A stretch of 29,971 nucleotides of DNA from a virus. Each line of letters starts with the position of its first letter. Within the stretch, counting starts at the first letter, position 1. Of the stretch, positions 7,339 through 15,265 are shown piece after piece. The notes below the pieces were generated by a model that was not told the origin of the DNA, searched no databases, and saw nothing but the letters and a program-made list of their open reading frames with translations. The position numbers were made by a program, and so were the translations under genes. The stretch is taken from IMG/VR virus record IMGVR_UViG_3300032278_000082, positions 1 through 29,971 of that record, one strand, 5' to 3'.

Positions 7339-8081
7339 CCACACACTTAATTATACCGGATGCTCATTGCATGCCGAGTGTTTCAAATGAACGGTTCACT
7401 TGGTTAGGTAAGTTTGTTGCTGAAGTACAGCCGGATGTTCTTATTGATATTGGGGATTGGTGTGATATGGAAAGTTTGTGTTTTTATGATAAAGGTAAGA
7501 TTCAGTTTGAAGGTAGGAGATATGAAAAAGATGTTAAGTGTGCACTTGATGCAAAGGAAAGATTTGAAAATGAAATTGCTAAGAAAGGAAGGTATAAGCC
7601 TGTAAAGATTGCTATTATGGGCAACCATGAACAGAGAATAGAAAGAGTTGCAGAGGAATCACCGGAATTGAAAGGTGTTCTTGATGTAGAAGATTTGGGA
7701 TATTTGAAATATGGATGGAAATTGATCCCATACTTGACACCATATAACATAGATGGTATTCTGTATGCACATTATTTTGCAACTGGTGTTATGGGCAAAG
7801 CTATATCAGGGGAAAATGTAGGTACTCGTCTAATCAAAAGTACATTTCAAAGTTGTACAATGGGTCATAGCCATAGACTAGATATTGCAACTCGTACAAG
7901 AAAAGATGGAACAAGATTATGGGGATTAGTGTGTGGATGTTTTTTTGAACATTATTTGAGATATGCACAGACTGATAATAATGCGTGGTGGAGGGGGATA
8001 ATTTTAAAACGAGATGTTAAAAAAGGAAATTATAATCCTACATTTATAAGTCTCGATGTTATTAAAAAGAGGTACAAATGA
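7335..8081 (+). CDS. Calcineurin-like metallophosphoesterase
   Basis: A 248-residue enzyme with the full set of binuclear-metal motifs of the calcineurin-like superfamily: PDAH (D9, H11), GDWCD (D41, D44), GNHE (N97, H98, E99), a single His in LYAHYF, and GHSH (H178, H180). It would hydrolyse a phosphomono- or diester; the substrate (nucleotide, DNA end or RNA) is not predictable from sequence. It starts at TTG 7335 with AAGGA at 7321-7325, overlapping the previous stop, and ends in an ATGA overlap with the DUF3310 gene. Similar phosphoesterases are common in marine phage replication arms and may act in DNA-end processing or nucleotide signalling; that role is inference. Confidence 0.85.
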   Translation: MTTHLIIPDAHCMPSVSNERFTWLGKFVAEVQPDVLIDIGDWCDMESLCFYDKGKIQFEGRRYEKDVKCALDAKERFENEIAKKGRYKPVKIAIMGNHEQRIERVAEESPELKGVLDVEDLGYLKYGWKLIPYLTPYNIDGILYAHYFATGVMGKAISGENVGTRLIKSTFQSCTMGHSHRLDIATRTRKDGTRLWGLVCGCFFEHYLRYAQTDNNAWWRGIILKRDVKKGNYNPTFISLDVIKKRYK

Positions 8082-8383
8082 AAAAAGACAAACAAAATAA
8101 AGAGGATCAAAAATACGATCCAGTAAATAGACCAAAACATTATAATCAAGGTGGTATTGAAGTATATGACTTTATAAAGAGTAATAAGTTCGGCTATGCA
8201 CAGGGTAATGTAGTAAAATATGTCAGTCGCTATAGATACAAGGGAACACCTATCCAAGACCTATTAAAAGCTAGATGGTATCTCAATAAATTAATTGAAG
8301 AGACTACACTTGAATTGTCTAACTTGAAAAAAGCTAGAGATGCGGAGGCGGAAGGTAAGGAAAAAGATGACAAAGGAAAATAA
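8078..8383 (+). CDS. DUF3310 family protein
   Basis: A 101-residue protein with the hallmark DUF3310 region: RPKHYNQGGIEVYDFI early, then GNVVKYVSRYRYKG and LLKARWYLNKLIE. The family is widespread in phages and often annotated as nucleotide-kinase-like or SaV-like, but its biochemical role is not established. The C-terminal 25 residues are charged (Lys/Glu). ATG 8078 overlaps the phosphoesterase stop (ATGA) with AGAGG upstream, and its 3' end overlaps the next gene by 17 bases. Confidence 0.88.
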   Translation: MKKDKQNKEDQKYDPVNRPKHYNQGGIEVYDFIKSNKFGYAQGNVVKYVSRYRYKGTPIQDLLKARWYLNKLIEETTLELSNLKKARDAEAEGKEKDDKGK

Positions 8384-8657
8384 AGGACAAAAATATCAAC
8401 AAATAGGTGGAATTATTCAAGCATCCTTATTACAGGGGAGGGAATTTCATAGGAATATGCTACGGGAGATGGCTACATCTATAGCTACAGGGATGACTAG
8501 TGGAAATACTCATCAAAATTTATCTCCAGAAATGATAGCGGAAGATTCTGTAAAAATATCAAGAGAAATATGTAAATTGCTGAATTTTGATAATCTTGAT
8601 GATACGGCTTTTGAAACAGAAACTGCCGCTTTATTACTGGGTGATAAAAAGAAATAG
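8367..8657 (+). CDS. Hypothetical protein
   Basis: A 96-residue protein without a recognised family. ATG 8367 is preferred to the in-frame ATG at 8340 because AAGGA (8357-8361) lies just upstream and the overlap with the DUF3310 gene is shorter. The protein appears soluble and helical, with a Met/Thr/Ser-rich centre (MATSIATGMTSG) and a region resembling a small all-helical fold (MIAEDSVKISREICKLL). Its TAG stop overlaps the GTG of the next gene by one base. Confidence 0.65.
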   Translation: MTKENKGQKYQQIGGIIQASLLQGREFHRNMLREMATSIATGMTSGNTHQNLSPEMIAEDSVKISREICKLLNFDNLDDTAFETETAALLLGDKKK

Positions 8658-9100
8658 TGGAAAATATCTGTTACAGAAAACTATCCATAATACAGACAAT
8701 TAGGATAGAGGAAAGACGAGTTCGTGTTCATGTCTGTTTTGATATACACCCTGTAAAATGGATGAAAAAAGAACCGAACTGTATACTTAGAATAAAAATT
8801 CATTCAGGAGGCAAGGCAACACATTCAGATCATATGTACGAAGATGAGTCCAATTTATTAACTGCGGCTCTTAAATATTCAGATGATCATATAAAAACCT
8901 TAAAGGACTTATATAAAGAAGTTCCTAGGAACAGGAGGAATGGCACACCAGTAACTATACTGGGTGCTATTTGTAAACTTTTAATAAATGATTATTTTTT
9001 AGAGAAACCTTATGAACAGAAAGCACGAAGCGACTATAGCTTCGATCAACTTCAAAATCAATTCTTATGGACAGATTATCACAGAAGTCAAATCAGTTAA
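8657..9100 (+). CDS. Hypothetical protein
   Basis: A 147-residue protein starting at GTG 8657 in a one-base overlap with the preceding stop (TAGTG). The ribosome site is weak, so translation probably depends on coupling. I recognise no family. It contains a basic strand-rich N-terminal half (EERRVRVHVCFDIHPVKWMK) and a helical second half with an NRRNGTP turn. Its last 89 bases are shared out of frame with the next gene. Confidence 0.6.
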   Translation: MENICYRKLSIIQTIRIEERRVRVHVCFDIHPVKWMKKEPNCILRIKIHSGGKATHSDHMYEDESNLLTAALKYSDDHIKTLKDLYKEVPRNRRNGTPVTILGAICKLLINDYFLEKPYEQKARSDYSFDQLQNQFLWTDYHRSQIS

Positions 9101-9236
9101 CGATAAAGATTTAAAGATAGTTCTTGATGGATGGAATACATCATATGAGAATACCCATCAGCTTTGCTCATTTGTAAAGTGGGCTAAAGCTTATATGGAT
9201 ACGTTTTCAAAAGATGCAAAAAATATGTTAGGGTGA
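9012..9236 (+). CDS. Small hypothetical protein, last gene of the rightward operon
   Basis: A 74-residue protein (MNRKHEATIAS at its start), with aromatic and polar residues in the second half (DGWNTSYENTH, FVKWAKAYMD). No family is recognised. It overlaps the preceding gene by 89 bases in another frame. Only a weak ribosome site (AGAGAAA) is seen, so its reality rests on the unbroken frame filling the last 136 bases before the convergent late operon. Its stop lies 6 bases from the stop of the facing spanin gene. Confidence 0.55.
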   Translation: MNRKHEATIASINFKINSYGQIITEVKSVNDKDLKIVLDGWNTSYENTHQLCSFVKWAKAYMDTFSKDAKNMLG

Positions 9237-9242
9237 GTTAGA

Positions 9243-9464
9243 TTATTGACAGAGTTCTAATTTCTCTGATAATTTGAGTTGTTCGATCATCCAAGTATCT
9301 ACAAGAGTATCCTGTAAATTTTCTATCTTATTGATGACCTCTTCGGGTGGGTAGGGGTAACTAGGGCAGTAACTACTTGCCTGCTTTCTCACGCAACTTG
9401 TCGTAAGCAGCAGTAGCAGAAACAATCCTAGTACTAATTTTATCGGCTTCTTTATGTTTTTCAT
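9243..9464 (-). CDS. Rz1-like outer-membrane spanin lipoprotein
   Basis: A 73-residue protein with a signal-peptidase-II sequence: basic N-terminus (MKNIKKPIK), a Leu-rich hydrophobic stretch and the lipobox LTTSC with C24 as the lipidated residue. The mature ~50 residues contain a Pro/Tyr-rich patch (CPSYPYPPEE) and a helix. Its start lies inside the gene at 9373-9639 in another frame (92-base overlap), the typical Rz/Rz1 arrangement. It should join the inner-membrane partner to fuse inner and outer membranes in the final step of lysis of a Gram-negative host. It is the last gene of the leftward late arm within this window. Confidence 0.8.
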   Translation of the reverse strand: MKNIKKPIKLVLGLFLLLLLTTSCVRKQASSYCPSYPYPPEEVINKIENLQDTLVDTWMIEQLKLSEKLELCQ

Positions 9465-9639
9465 TGTCTAATTCCGCTTGTTTTAATAGTTGGTCCTTCT
9501 TACCTTGATTTTTGGCAATGTACCATAACATCAAGGGTTGTAATATCTTAAATATAAATCCAAATATAAATTTACTTATCATTGTTTTTGTCAAAATGGT
9601 TAGAAATACGGATATAAATTTCGAAAAATAACCACGCAA
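9373..9639 (-). CDS. Rz-like inner-membrane spanin
   Basis: An 88-residue protein with an N-terminal Phe/Ile-rich membrane anchor (roughly residues 20-42) followed by a charged helix with coiled-coil character (KKDQLLKQAELDNEKHKEADK), the layout of an Rz inner-membrane spanin that spans the periplasm. The frame can start at TTG 9639; an internal ATG at 9582 would give 69 residues and a more conventional short N-terminal anchor. Neither has a clear ribosome site. The 3' part overlaps the Rz1-like lipoprotein gene in another frame. The function call rests on this topology and pairing, not on sequence identity. Confidence 0.75.
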   Translation of the reverse strand: MRGYFSKFISVFLTILTKTMISKFIFGFIFKILQPLMLWYIAKNQGKKDQLLKQAELDNEKHKEADKISTRIVSATAAYDKLREKAGK

Positions 9640-9843
9640 ATATGAGAAACCATATATGATGGTGTTTTATGCAAAAAAGCACGTTTTCTGTATCTAAGCA
9701 GTCATTCATTTCAGTTTTTCCTAATATAAGCCCCGTGGAGAGCTAATTTGACCCCTAGGCATACAAATGCCTATGAATTATAACTTTGCTCTCTACGGGC
9801 TAAAAATCCTTCATAATAGCGGTTTCGGTGTTTTTGAGCTATA
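9640..9843. other. Only sizeable gene-free gap of the window
   Basis: These 204 bases between the holin-like and spanin genes hold the nested stem structure at 9729-9801. The flanks (9640-9728 and 9802-9843) contain no convincing gene, promoter or T-tailed hairpin. A 17-codon open frame on the minus strand near 9659 has no support. Confidence 0.6.
9729..9801 (+). ncRNA. Nested stem-loop structure; candidate structured RNA (strand uncertain, + favoured)
   Basis: In the 204-base gap between the holin and spanin genes, AGCCCCGTGGAGAGC (9729-9743) pairs with GCTCTCTACGGGCT (9788-9801): 14 pairs with one bulged C (9734). Inside it, TAATT (9744-9748) can pair with AATTA (9776-9780), and TAGGCAT (9756-9762) pairs perfectly with ATGCCTA (9767-9773) around an ACAA loop. 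The pair 9737/9794 is G-U on the + strand but a C-A mismatch on the - strand, which favours a + strand RNA antisense to the late genes. No T-run follows on either strand, so it is not a simple intrinsic terminator. No known RNA family is recognised. Confidence 0.55.
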
Positions 9844-10035
9844 TTAGTCGCTATTTTTAGCTTTACCGAAATTCGCACCTGCAAAGTTCACAATTTTCCA
9901 TACCCAGTCGATGATTTTGTCGTCAGATTTGTTAGGTGTGATTGTAGCAACAATTGCTAAACCTCCAACAATCTTAAACAGTGCATCGAGTAGCTGTGGA
10001 AGTTGTGGTAACTGTGCTAATACCCATTCTACCAT
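9844..10035 (-). CDS. Holin-like small membrane protein
   Basis: A 63-residue protein with one hydrophobic segment (about residues 15-33, LLDALFKIVGGLAIVATIT) followed by TPNKSDDKIIDWVWKIVN and a GANFGKAKN C-terminus. This pattern is common in small phage membrane proteins that are often annotated as putative holins. A strong AAGGAG ribosome site precedes the start on the minus strand. It lies between a coiled-coil/TM protein and the spanins, so a role in timing inner-membrane permeabilisation is likely. No endolysin is adjacent. The holin function is inferred from size, topology and neighbours. Confidence 0.68.
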   Translation of the reverse strand: MVEWVLAQLPQLPQLLDALFKIVGGLAIVATITPNKSDDKIIDWVWKIVNFAGANFGKAKNSD

Positions 10036-10036
10036 A

Positions 10037-10255
10037 TTAAGCTCCTTTTAACATTTTAAAAATTATGGTGATTAGCCAACCTGCTAATGCACCAAAGATT
10101 AATATTACTCCAAATGCACCCTTCCAACGGTTGGCAGTGGCATTTAAAATATTTACATCTTTATTAAGATGTGAAACGTTTCGTTTTATGTCGTTCAACT
10201 TTGTTTGTATTGTTGCAATTTGTGCGGAAATATGTCTGAGTTCTTTTTCGTTCAC
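10037..10255 (-). CDS. XhlA-like coiled-coil protein with C-terminal membrane anchor
   Basis: A 72-residue protein. Residues 1-42 form an amphipathic coiled-coil helix (ISAQIATIQTKLNDIKRNV), and residues 47-66 (AFGVILIFGALAGWLITIIF) are a transmembrane segment with a short basic tail. This arrangement is typical of hemolysin XhlA-type and similar phage lysis accessory proteins. It starts at GTG (10253-10255) in a GTGA overlap with the stop of the 1670-residue gene, with GAGG upstream. It lies 1 base before the holin-like gene, so the two probably act together at the inner membrane. Confidence 0.65.
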   Translation of the reverse strand: MNEKELRHISAQIATIQTKLNDIKRNVSHLNKDVNILNATANRWKGAFGVILIFGALAGWLITIIFKMLKGA

Positions 10256-13200
10256 GACCTAGCCTCAAGCAATAAACTTTTTATTTGATTATCAGTATCT
10301 TCGAATTTCTTCTTGAGTTTTCTTTTTAATCCCGGTGGTCCAACATCTTCAAAAGGTTCTTTAGTTTCCTGACGTTCTACTTCCTTCTTAGTTGGAATAT
10401 AAAATTTTTTCATTTCTTCTTTGTAAGTTGTGTGTATATCTGGGCTTGTTGATAATCCAGTATATACTATGTCATAGGGCACACCATCACCAAACATATT
10501 TCTTACTTCTTCTCTTTTTTCTGGTTCTACTAGGCTATCCATTGAAAGATATCCATATTGATTGTTAGAATGACCCTGTGATGCTTCTTTTATTTTAAAG
10601 TCTTCTACGGCATCCGGTCCAGCCACTCTTCCTAGCCAACCTAAGAACCACGGTCTAAAAACTTTATTGCTAAAGGTTAGTTTCTCTACTTGATCACTGA
10701 TTACCATATCATATAAAACTTTTGTTGCTTTAGGATTTGTGACCAATTCCATTAACAATTGATGTTGCCTTGCTCTAAATTCATTTATTGCTAATTCAGA
10801 CAATACAAAACGTGGTGAAACAACTCCTTTTGATATGTTGTACCCCCTACCAAGTATTGCTTGTACAGTGTAATCTACAGGTAGCCCTACCATACTTAAA
10901 CTTTTTGGTGTGGCACTTAAACTGAAACCTAAACTAAATATATCCTTTAATCTTTGTAACTCTTCTGGTTTATATAATCTAGATAATATTTCGTCATTAT
11001 TCAGTAAGTAATCAATTCCTGCTGCAAAATCAACAGATTGTGATGTATCTAATTTAGATGCTAAATCTTTTAAATCAGGTCTATTTTTCAGTTTTGTTTT
11101 AAAGCCTGTTTGCACATATTGCATATGATCTTGCCATAATAGTCCTTTAAGTGCACTTGCATCGTTTTCTCGAATATATATAGTTTGTTTACCCTGTCCT
11201 GACCATCCGGGGTCACCCTTTTCTAAAGATGCCTTACCTGTAGCTGTCCATTCCTCTACTTTTAATTTTTCTCCACCTTTAAATTCCTCAATATGCTTTC
11301 CAGTTTTTTGATATATTTGTTTGAATCCTATTTCAATTGGAACTGCACCTTCAGTTCCCTTTTTTACTTGAATTGCTCGTAGTAATGTATCCATTACTTC
11401 AGCATTACCACCCTTTTGACTACTTTGTAATAGTGTTTCTACAAATTTTGTTTTATTTCCCGGTTCTCCTGCTTTTGCAAATAAATCTTGTAGTGTGTCA
11501 TGTCCTTTTTTATTTACATAATTTCTTGAATTTATTCCTGTGGCTATTTTCACAGATAAGTCTTCTGCTTTATTAAATATAGTTGTAATTGCATCGTGAG
11601 TAAGTAAACTTCTTCTTGCCCTGTCGGTAACATCATCTAACGCAGAATGTGAAGGTTTAATAGCTTCATATATTATATCACCAAATGAATCTTTATGTGT
11701 GACTCCTTGTGCAAAGTTAAGAACTTGTTTTCCATCTTTTTGTTTTATTGTATCAAAATCAATAGCTTTTAAATCATTTTTCCCCAGACTTAAATCCTCT
11801 AATATTCCTGCTTGCATTGTTCTGTCTGCTCTTACTCTGTGTTTCCTAAATGTTTCTGTGTGTTTTTCAAGACCATATTTTGTTACTATATTTTCACCAT
11901 CTCTATTTAAGGTAAAATTAGTTAAGAATAATCTGTCATAATCTTGTCTTCTAGATGTTGCAGAACTAGACAGGTCTTGGGAATATAGAAAACGTTTGTG
12001 AAAATTTTCTGGTTTTGTTGCTTCAGTAATTACCGGACCTTTTTTCATAATTTTATATCCGGTATTTTTATAAATAGCATCTGCTATTAAGTCCCTATAA
12101 GCTCCTTTAGCTCTTTTGGATTGCTCCTGTATACTTTGACTTATTTTAGATCCAAGTACTTCATCTCCTGCAAATGCATACTCAGTAGCATCATCAATTA
12201 TATGATTATCCAGATTGTGTTTTATTTGCTGTGTAACCCATCCATCTTTATGAAGAGAAGGATCTGATAGTGTTTTTCTGTATTGTCTGCCGAGTTCGCT
12301 GGATAGTTCATTGAAATTTTTTAAAGATATTTCATAGTTATTTCCAAAATATTGTTGATAGAATTTAAGTGATCTATCCTCTCTTGGTTGTTTAGCTATT
12401 TTCCACAGACTATCCCAATCCACTGCTTTATTTGCAGTAATTGCTGTAATTGTCTCCTCTGCAGTATCTGGTGCAATTAATCCGTCTTCTAACAGGCTTT
12501 GTACAAAACTTGTTTTTTTCTCAGTTGTACCTCGGGATGTAAAATTCTTAAAAGCTTTTGTTCTTTGATTTAACATAAACTGCTTAAAGCTAATTTCTCC
12601 GCTAGGCATTTTTCTGATAAATGGAGCAGTTCCCATATGTGTACCTAATGCCTCAGTATATAGATTATCTAGATTGAATAATATTTTATTGTTATTAGTA
12701 TCAAAAAGATTGACTAATAATCTATGACTTTCGTAACCTTCGATACCTCCATATATACCACTTACTATACTTTTTCTATTATCTATAACATCATCCAATA
12801 ATTTGGCGGACTGTTCAGCTCGTTTTGATTGATTAAATATTCGTCTTCCATCTTGCATATCAACTATTGCGGCAGGATGGTTGGCTAAATCTTCTTTTAT
12901 TCCAACAGATAAAAATTTATTGTTTAGTCTTTGATTTTCTAATACAGCTTTTGCTTTTCCTATATCTTTACTTGAAATTAGTGGGCGAGCTTCTTGATCT
13001 AATGTTTTTCCTTCTCTTTTTAAAAATTCTTGTTCAGGATCAATCTCATATAGTGTTTTATTCAACCGCTTTTGTGTTGTGCTTATTTTGACTTGATCTT
13101 TAAGATTATTTTTGTATGTTTTTTTAGAAAATGTGCCCTTTAGTTTTATCAATAAATTTTTTGTTTCAACATTATCTGTCTGATGTATCATATCAGTAAA

Positions 13201-15264
13201 TTTATCAAATAATAATGTATCAGATTCAACATGAAGGTCTATTACTTTTTGATGAGCAGGGTACATATTTGTTGATTCACCTGACCATCTATTTATTTTT
13301 ATAGAATTTCTTGCGTGGGCTTCATAAGCAGCTAATGTAGGACTAGGGAATAATTGTGCAGATAATATACCCATATCTTCGACAGGTATACCTAATCTTT
13401 CTAGTCTGTGAAATGTATAAATTGCAGAATTTACCATTTCATCATACTGGTCCATATCCATTCCTTTTAAAGCTAGTGCCATTTTTCCTAATACCCCTAT
13501 TTCTTTTTCACTCATATTCATTTCATATTTATAGAATCCTTTATTATCTTTACGAAATCCAATACCTTTTTGTAACATAGATGCTCGTGTTTCTAGAGAA
13601 TATTTTTTTACATCAATATATTCTTTTTTCATAAGCCCTTTTTTTACTAATACATCTTGTAAAGGCTGCAGTGCATACTTTCTAGTTACGCCCATTACTC
13701 CTGTTGTTGTTTTAGGAGCCATTTCATGCAATAGAAGTGCTGAAAAGGCAATTGATTTTTTTGCTGGTAGAGCTACAGTAGCTGGTAAGAATATTGCCCC
13801 AGCAAAATCACCAAAAAGAGCTGCTTCTGGTCCAATCATATTATGGAATAATGTATTACCTGCTGCTGCTCCTGCTATTATTGATTCTTCTGTAAGATAC
13901 CATTTTGCAAAATTTTCTGATCGTCTAAGTTGTGCGATTTTTACACGTGTTGGAATTGTTTTTCCTAGTTTAACTGGATATGCAAGAATAGGTGAAATTG
14001 TTCCGGATACTTTTGAATTTTTTATTTTATTTAATTCTGTTAATAGTGTTGCTTTGTATTGTGCAGGGGTAGTTACATATTTTGTTTTTGTTTTTCCTTT
14101 ATCTTTTCCGCTTTTTACCTTGTATTTATATTTTGTTTCAAATTTTCCGCCTACTTTTTTAATTTGTTTGAATGTGTTATTAAGAACTGTTGATTGAACG
14201 CCACCATATAATAGGAAAGGTGCTTGAAATGTTTTATATATTCCATATTGTTCAAAAGCATATCCTGCGTATCCATATGGATATACTTCCATTCCGGGTT
14301 GAAGTCCTCTAGTTATATCAAATGCTGCACCTCCTTTTCCTTTCCAAAAAGAACTTAGTTCTTCTTCATCAAAGTATTCAGCAGTTGGATCAAGAATTTG
14401 TTTTTTTGTTTGAAACCAGCTGGCTTCATAATTTGGATCACCTTTTAATTTTTTTGTTGCCCATTCTGCACCCGCTTGTCCTAGTGTTTGTACGCCTAAT
14501 GCACCTCTAGCTATACCCCTTGTCCATACGGGAGGGAATAAACTTCCTACTCCTGTATATGGTACATCTGATGTAAATATAGATGGATAAGGATTTAGAG
14601 CTCGTTGGTAGGCATCTTGTTGACCCGGAGTTAAATCGTCATATTTTTTTTCTGCTTCCATTTCAATTATATTTCTACGACCTGCTTTTGTCCATGTACT
14701 TAATTCATGCTTAGGCAACATACCCATATATTCAGGGTGGGGGAAATAACCTTTTCCCGGTTCTTCTTCAGTTTCCAATGGTTTATCTTCTCCTGTTCTT
14801 GCTATATCTCTTTGTAAAAAGTAATTTTGGTATTTATGTAAATTACCCATCCATTCAGGAAAATATGGATTTTGTCCTGTTAATTGTCCGCTTTTTATCC
14901 CGTGATTTAGGGTAATTAAATCTTTCATAGTGTCGTAACCTAAATTATACTGTTCGGGTAATTTTTCACTTTTTATTCGTTGTTGCATTTTTTCATCGGT
15001 AAGCCCGGCTCTGTCGGGGTGAGTTAATTTAGGTAAATATACACCAAAATTTTCTTCAGCTCCAGCTCCTCTTTTACCGTAGATAAATCCTTCTTTTAGG
15101 TTTACACTACCCACATTCAGATCAGGGTATTGTTCTTTTAAAGTTTCATAAGAATCCCACACTGTATACTGCTCTTCAAGAGGTCGATAAGTTGCACTTT
15201 TCTGTGCCCAATCTATCGTCTTAAATGTGTCTGATGTTAATATATCTTGTAAATTACTTGGCAT
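10252..15264 (-). CDS. Giant (1670 aa) putative internal virion / DNA-ejection protein
   Basis: The largest gene in the window. No enzymatic signature was found: I looked for lytic transglycosylase, peptidase and polymerase motifs. The N-terminal ~250 residues are Pro/Tyr/Gly-rich (KGYFPHPEYMG, VGSLFPPVWTRG). Around residues 460-530 there are Ala/Gly-rich hydrophobic stretches (ESIIAGAAAGNTLF, AIFLPATVALPA) that could contact membrane. The middle is long, charged and helical. Near residue 1500 there is another apolar region (ATPKSLSMVGLPVDYTVQAI), and the C-terminus is highly charged. Its size and place as last virion gene before the holin match T7 gp16-type ejection proteins, but sequence similarity is not evident. 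Its stop overlaps the next start (GTGA). Confidence 0.7.
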   Translation of the reverse strand: MPSNLQDILTSDTFKTIDWAQKSATYRPLEEQYTVWDSYETLKEQYPDLNVGSVNLKEGFIYGKRGAGAEENFGVYLPKLTHPDRAGLTDEKMQQRIKSEKLPEQYNLGYDTMKDLITLNHGIKSGQLTGQNPYFPEWMGNLHKYQNYFLQRDIARTGEDKPLETEEEPGKGYFPHPEYMGMLPKHELSTWTKAGRRNIIEMEAEKKYDDLTPGQQDAYQRALNPYPSIFTSDVPYTGVGSLFPPVWTRGIARGALGVQTLGQAGAEWATKKLKGDPNYEASWFQTKKQILDPTAEYFDEEELSSFWKGKGGAAFDITRGLQPGMEVYPYGYAGYAFEQYGIYKTFQAPFLLYGGVQSTVLNNTFKQIKKVGGKFETKYKYKVKSGKDKGKTKTKYVTTPAQYKATLLTELNKIKNSKVSGTISPILAYPVKLGKTIPTRVKIAQLRRSENFAKWYLTEESIIAGAAAGNTLFHNMIGPEAALFGDFAGAIFLPATVALPAKKSIAFSALLLHEMAPKTTTGVMGVTRKYALQPLQDVLVKKGLMKKEYIDVKKYSLETRASMLQKGIGFRKDNKGFYKYEMNMSEKEIGVLGKMALALKGMDMDQYDEMVNSAIYTFHRLERLGIPVEDMGILSAQLFPSPTLAAYEAHARNSIKINRWSGESTNMYPAHQKVIDLHVESDTLLFDKFTDMIHQTDNVETKNLLIKLKGTFSKKTYKNNLKDQVKISTTQKRLNKTLYEIDPEQEFLKREGKTLDQEARPLISSKDIGKAKAVLENQRLNNKFLSVGIKEDLANHPAAIVDMQDGRRIFNQSKRAEQSAKLLDDVIDNRKSIVSGIYGGIEGYESHRLLVNLFDTNNNKILFNLDNLYTEALGTHMGTAPFIRKMPSGEISFKQFMLNQRTKAFKNFTSRGTTEKKTSFVQSLLEDGLIAPDTAEETITAITANKAVDWDSLWKIAKQPREDRSLKFYQQYFGNNYEISLKNFNELSSELGRQYRKTLSDPSLHKDGWVTQQIKHNLDNHIIDDATEYAFAGDEVLGSKISQSIQEQSKRAKGAYRDLIADAIYKNTGYKIMKKGPVITEATKPENFHKRFLYSQDLSSSATSRRQDYDRLFLTNFTLNRDGENIVTKYGLEKHTETFRKHRVRADRTMQAGILEDLSLGKNDLKAIDFDTIKQKDGKQVLNFAQGVTHKDSFGDIIYEAIKPSHSALDDVTDRARRSLLTHDAITTIFNKAEDLSVKIATGINSRNYVNKKGHDTLQDLFAKAGEPGNKTKFVETLLQSSQKGGNAEVMDTLLRAIQVKKGTEGAVPIEIGFKQIYQKTGKHIEEFKGGEKLKVEEWTATGKASLEKGDPGWSGQGKQTIYIRENDASALKGLLWQDHMQYVQTGFKTKLKNRPDLKDLASKLDTSQSVDFAAGIDYLLNNDEILSRLYKPEELQRLKDIFSLGFSLSATPKSLSMVGLPVDYTVQAILGRGYNISKGVVSPRFVLSELAINEFRARQHQLLMELVTNPKATKVLYDMVISDQVEKLTFSNKVFRPWFLGWLGRVAGPDAVEDFKIKEASQGHSNNQYGYLSMDSLVEPEKREEVRNMFGDGVPYDIVYTGLSTSPDIHTTYKEEMKKFYIPTKKEVERQETKEPFEDVGPPGLKRKLKKKFEDTDNQIKSLLLEARS

Positions 15265-15265
15265 A

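Noticed and set aside
9250-9268. CAGAG...CTCTG hairpin at the convergent junction as a bidirectional terminator
   Set aside because: Only 5 pairs around a 9-base loop and no T-tract on either strand; it also lies inside the end of the lipoprotein gene.
9589-9594. TTGACA on the minus strand as a late promoter before the spanin genes
   Set aside because: No acceptable -10 hexamer occurs at 16-18 bases; the best TATATT-like match is at about 20 bases.
9729-9801. tRNA gene (73 bases with a 3' segment pairing to the 5' end)
   Set aside because: The closing helix is 14 pairs rather than 7, and there is no D arm, no T arm with GTTCRA, and no 7-base anticodon loop.
9729-9801. Rho-independent terminator
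   Set aside because: The stem is followed by TAAAAATCC on the + strand and TATATTAGG on the - strand; neither is a T-run.
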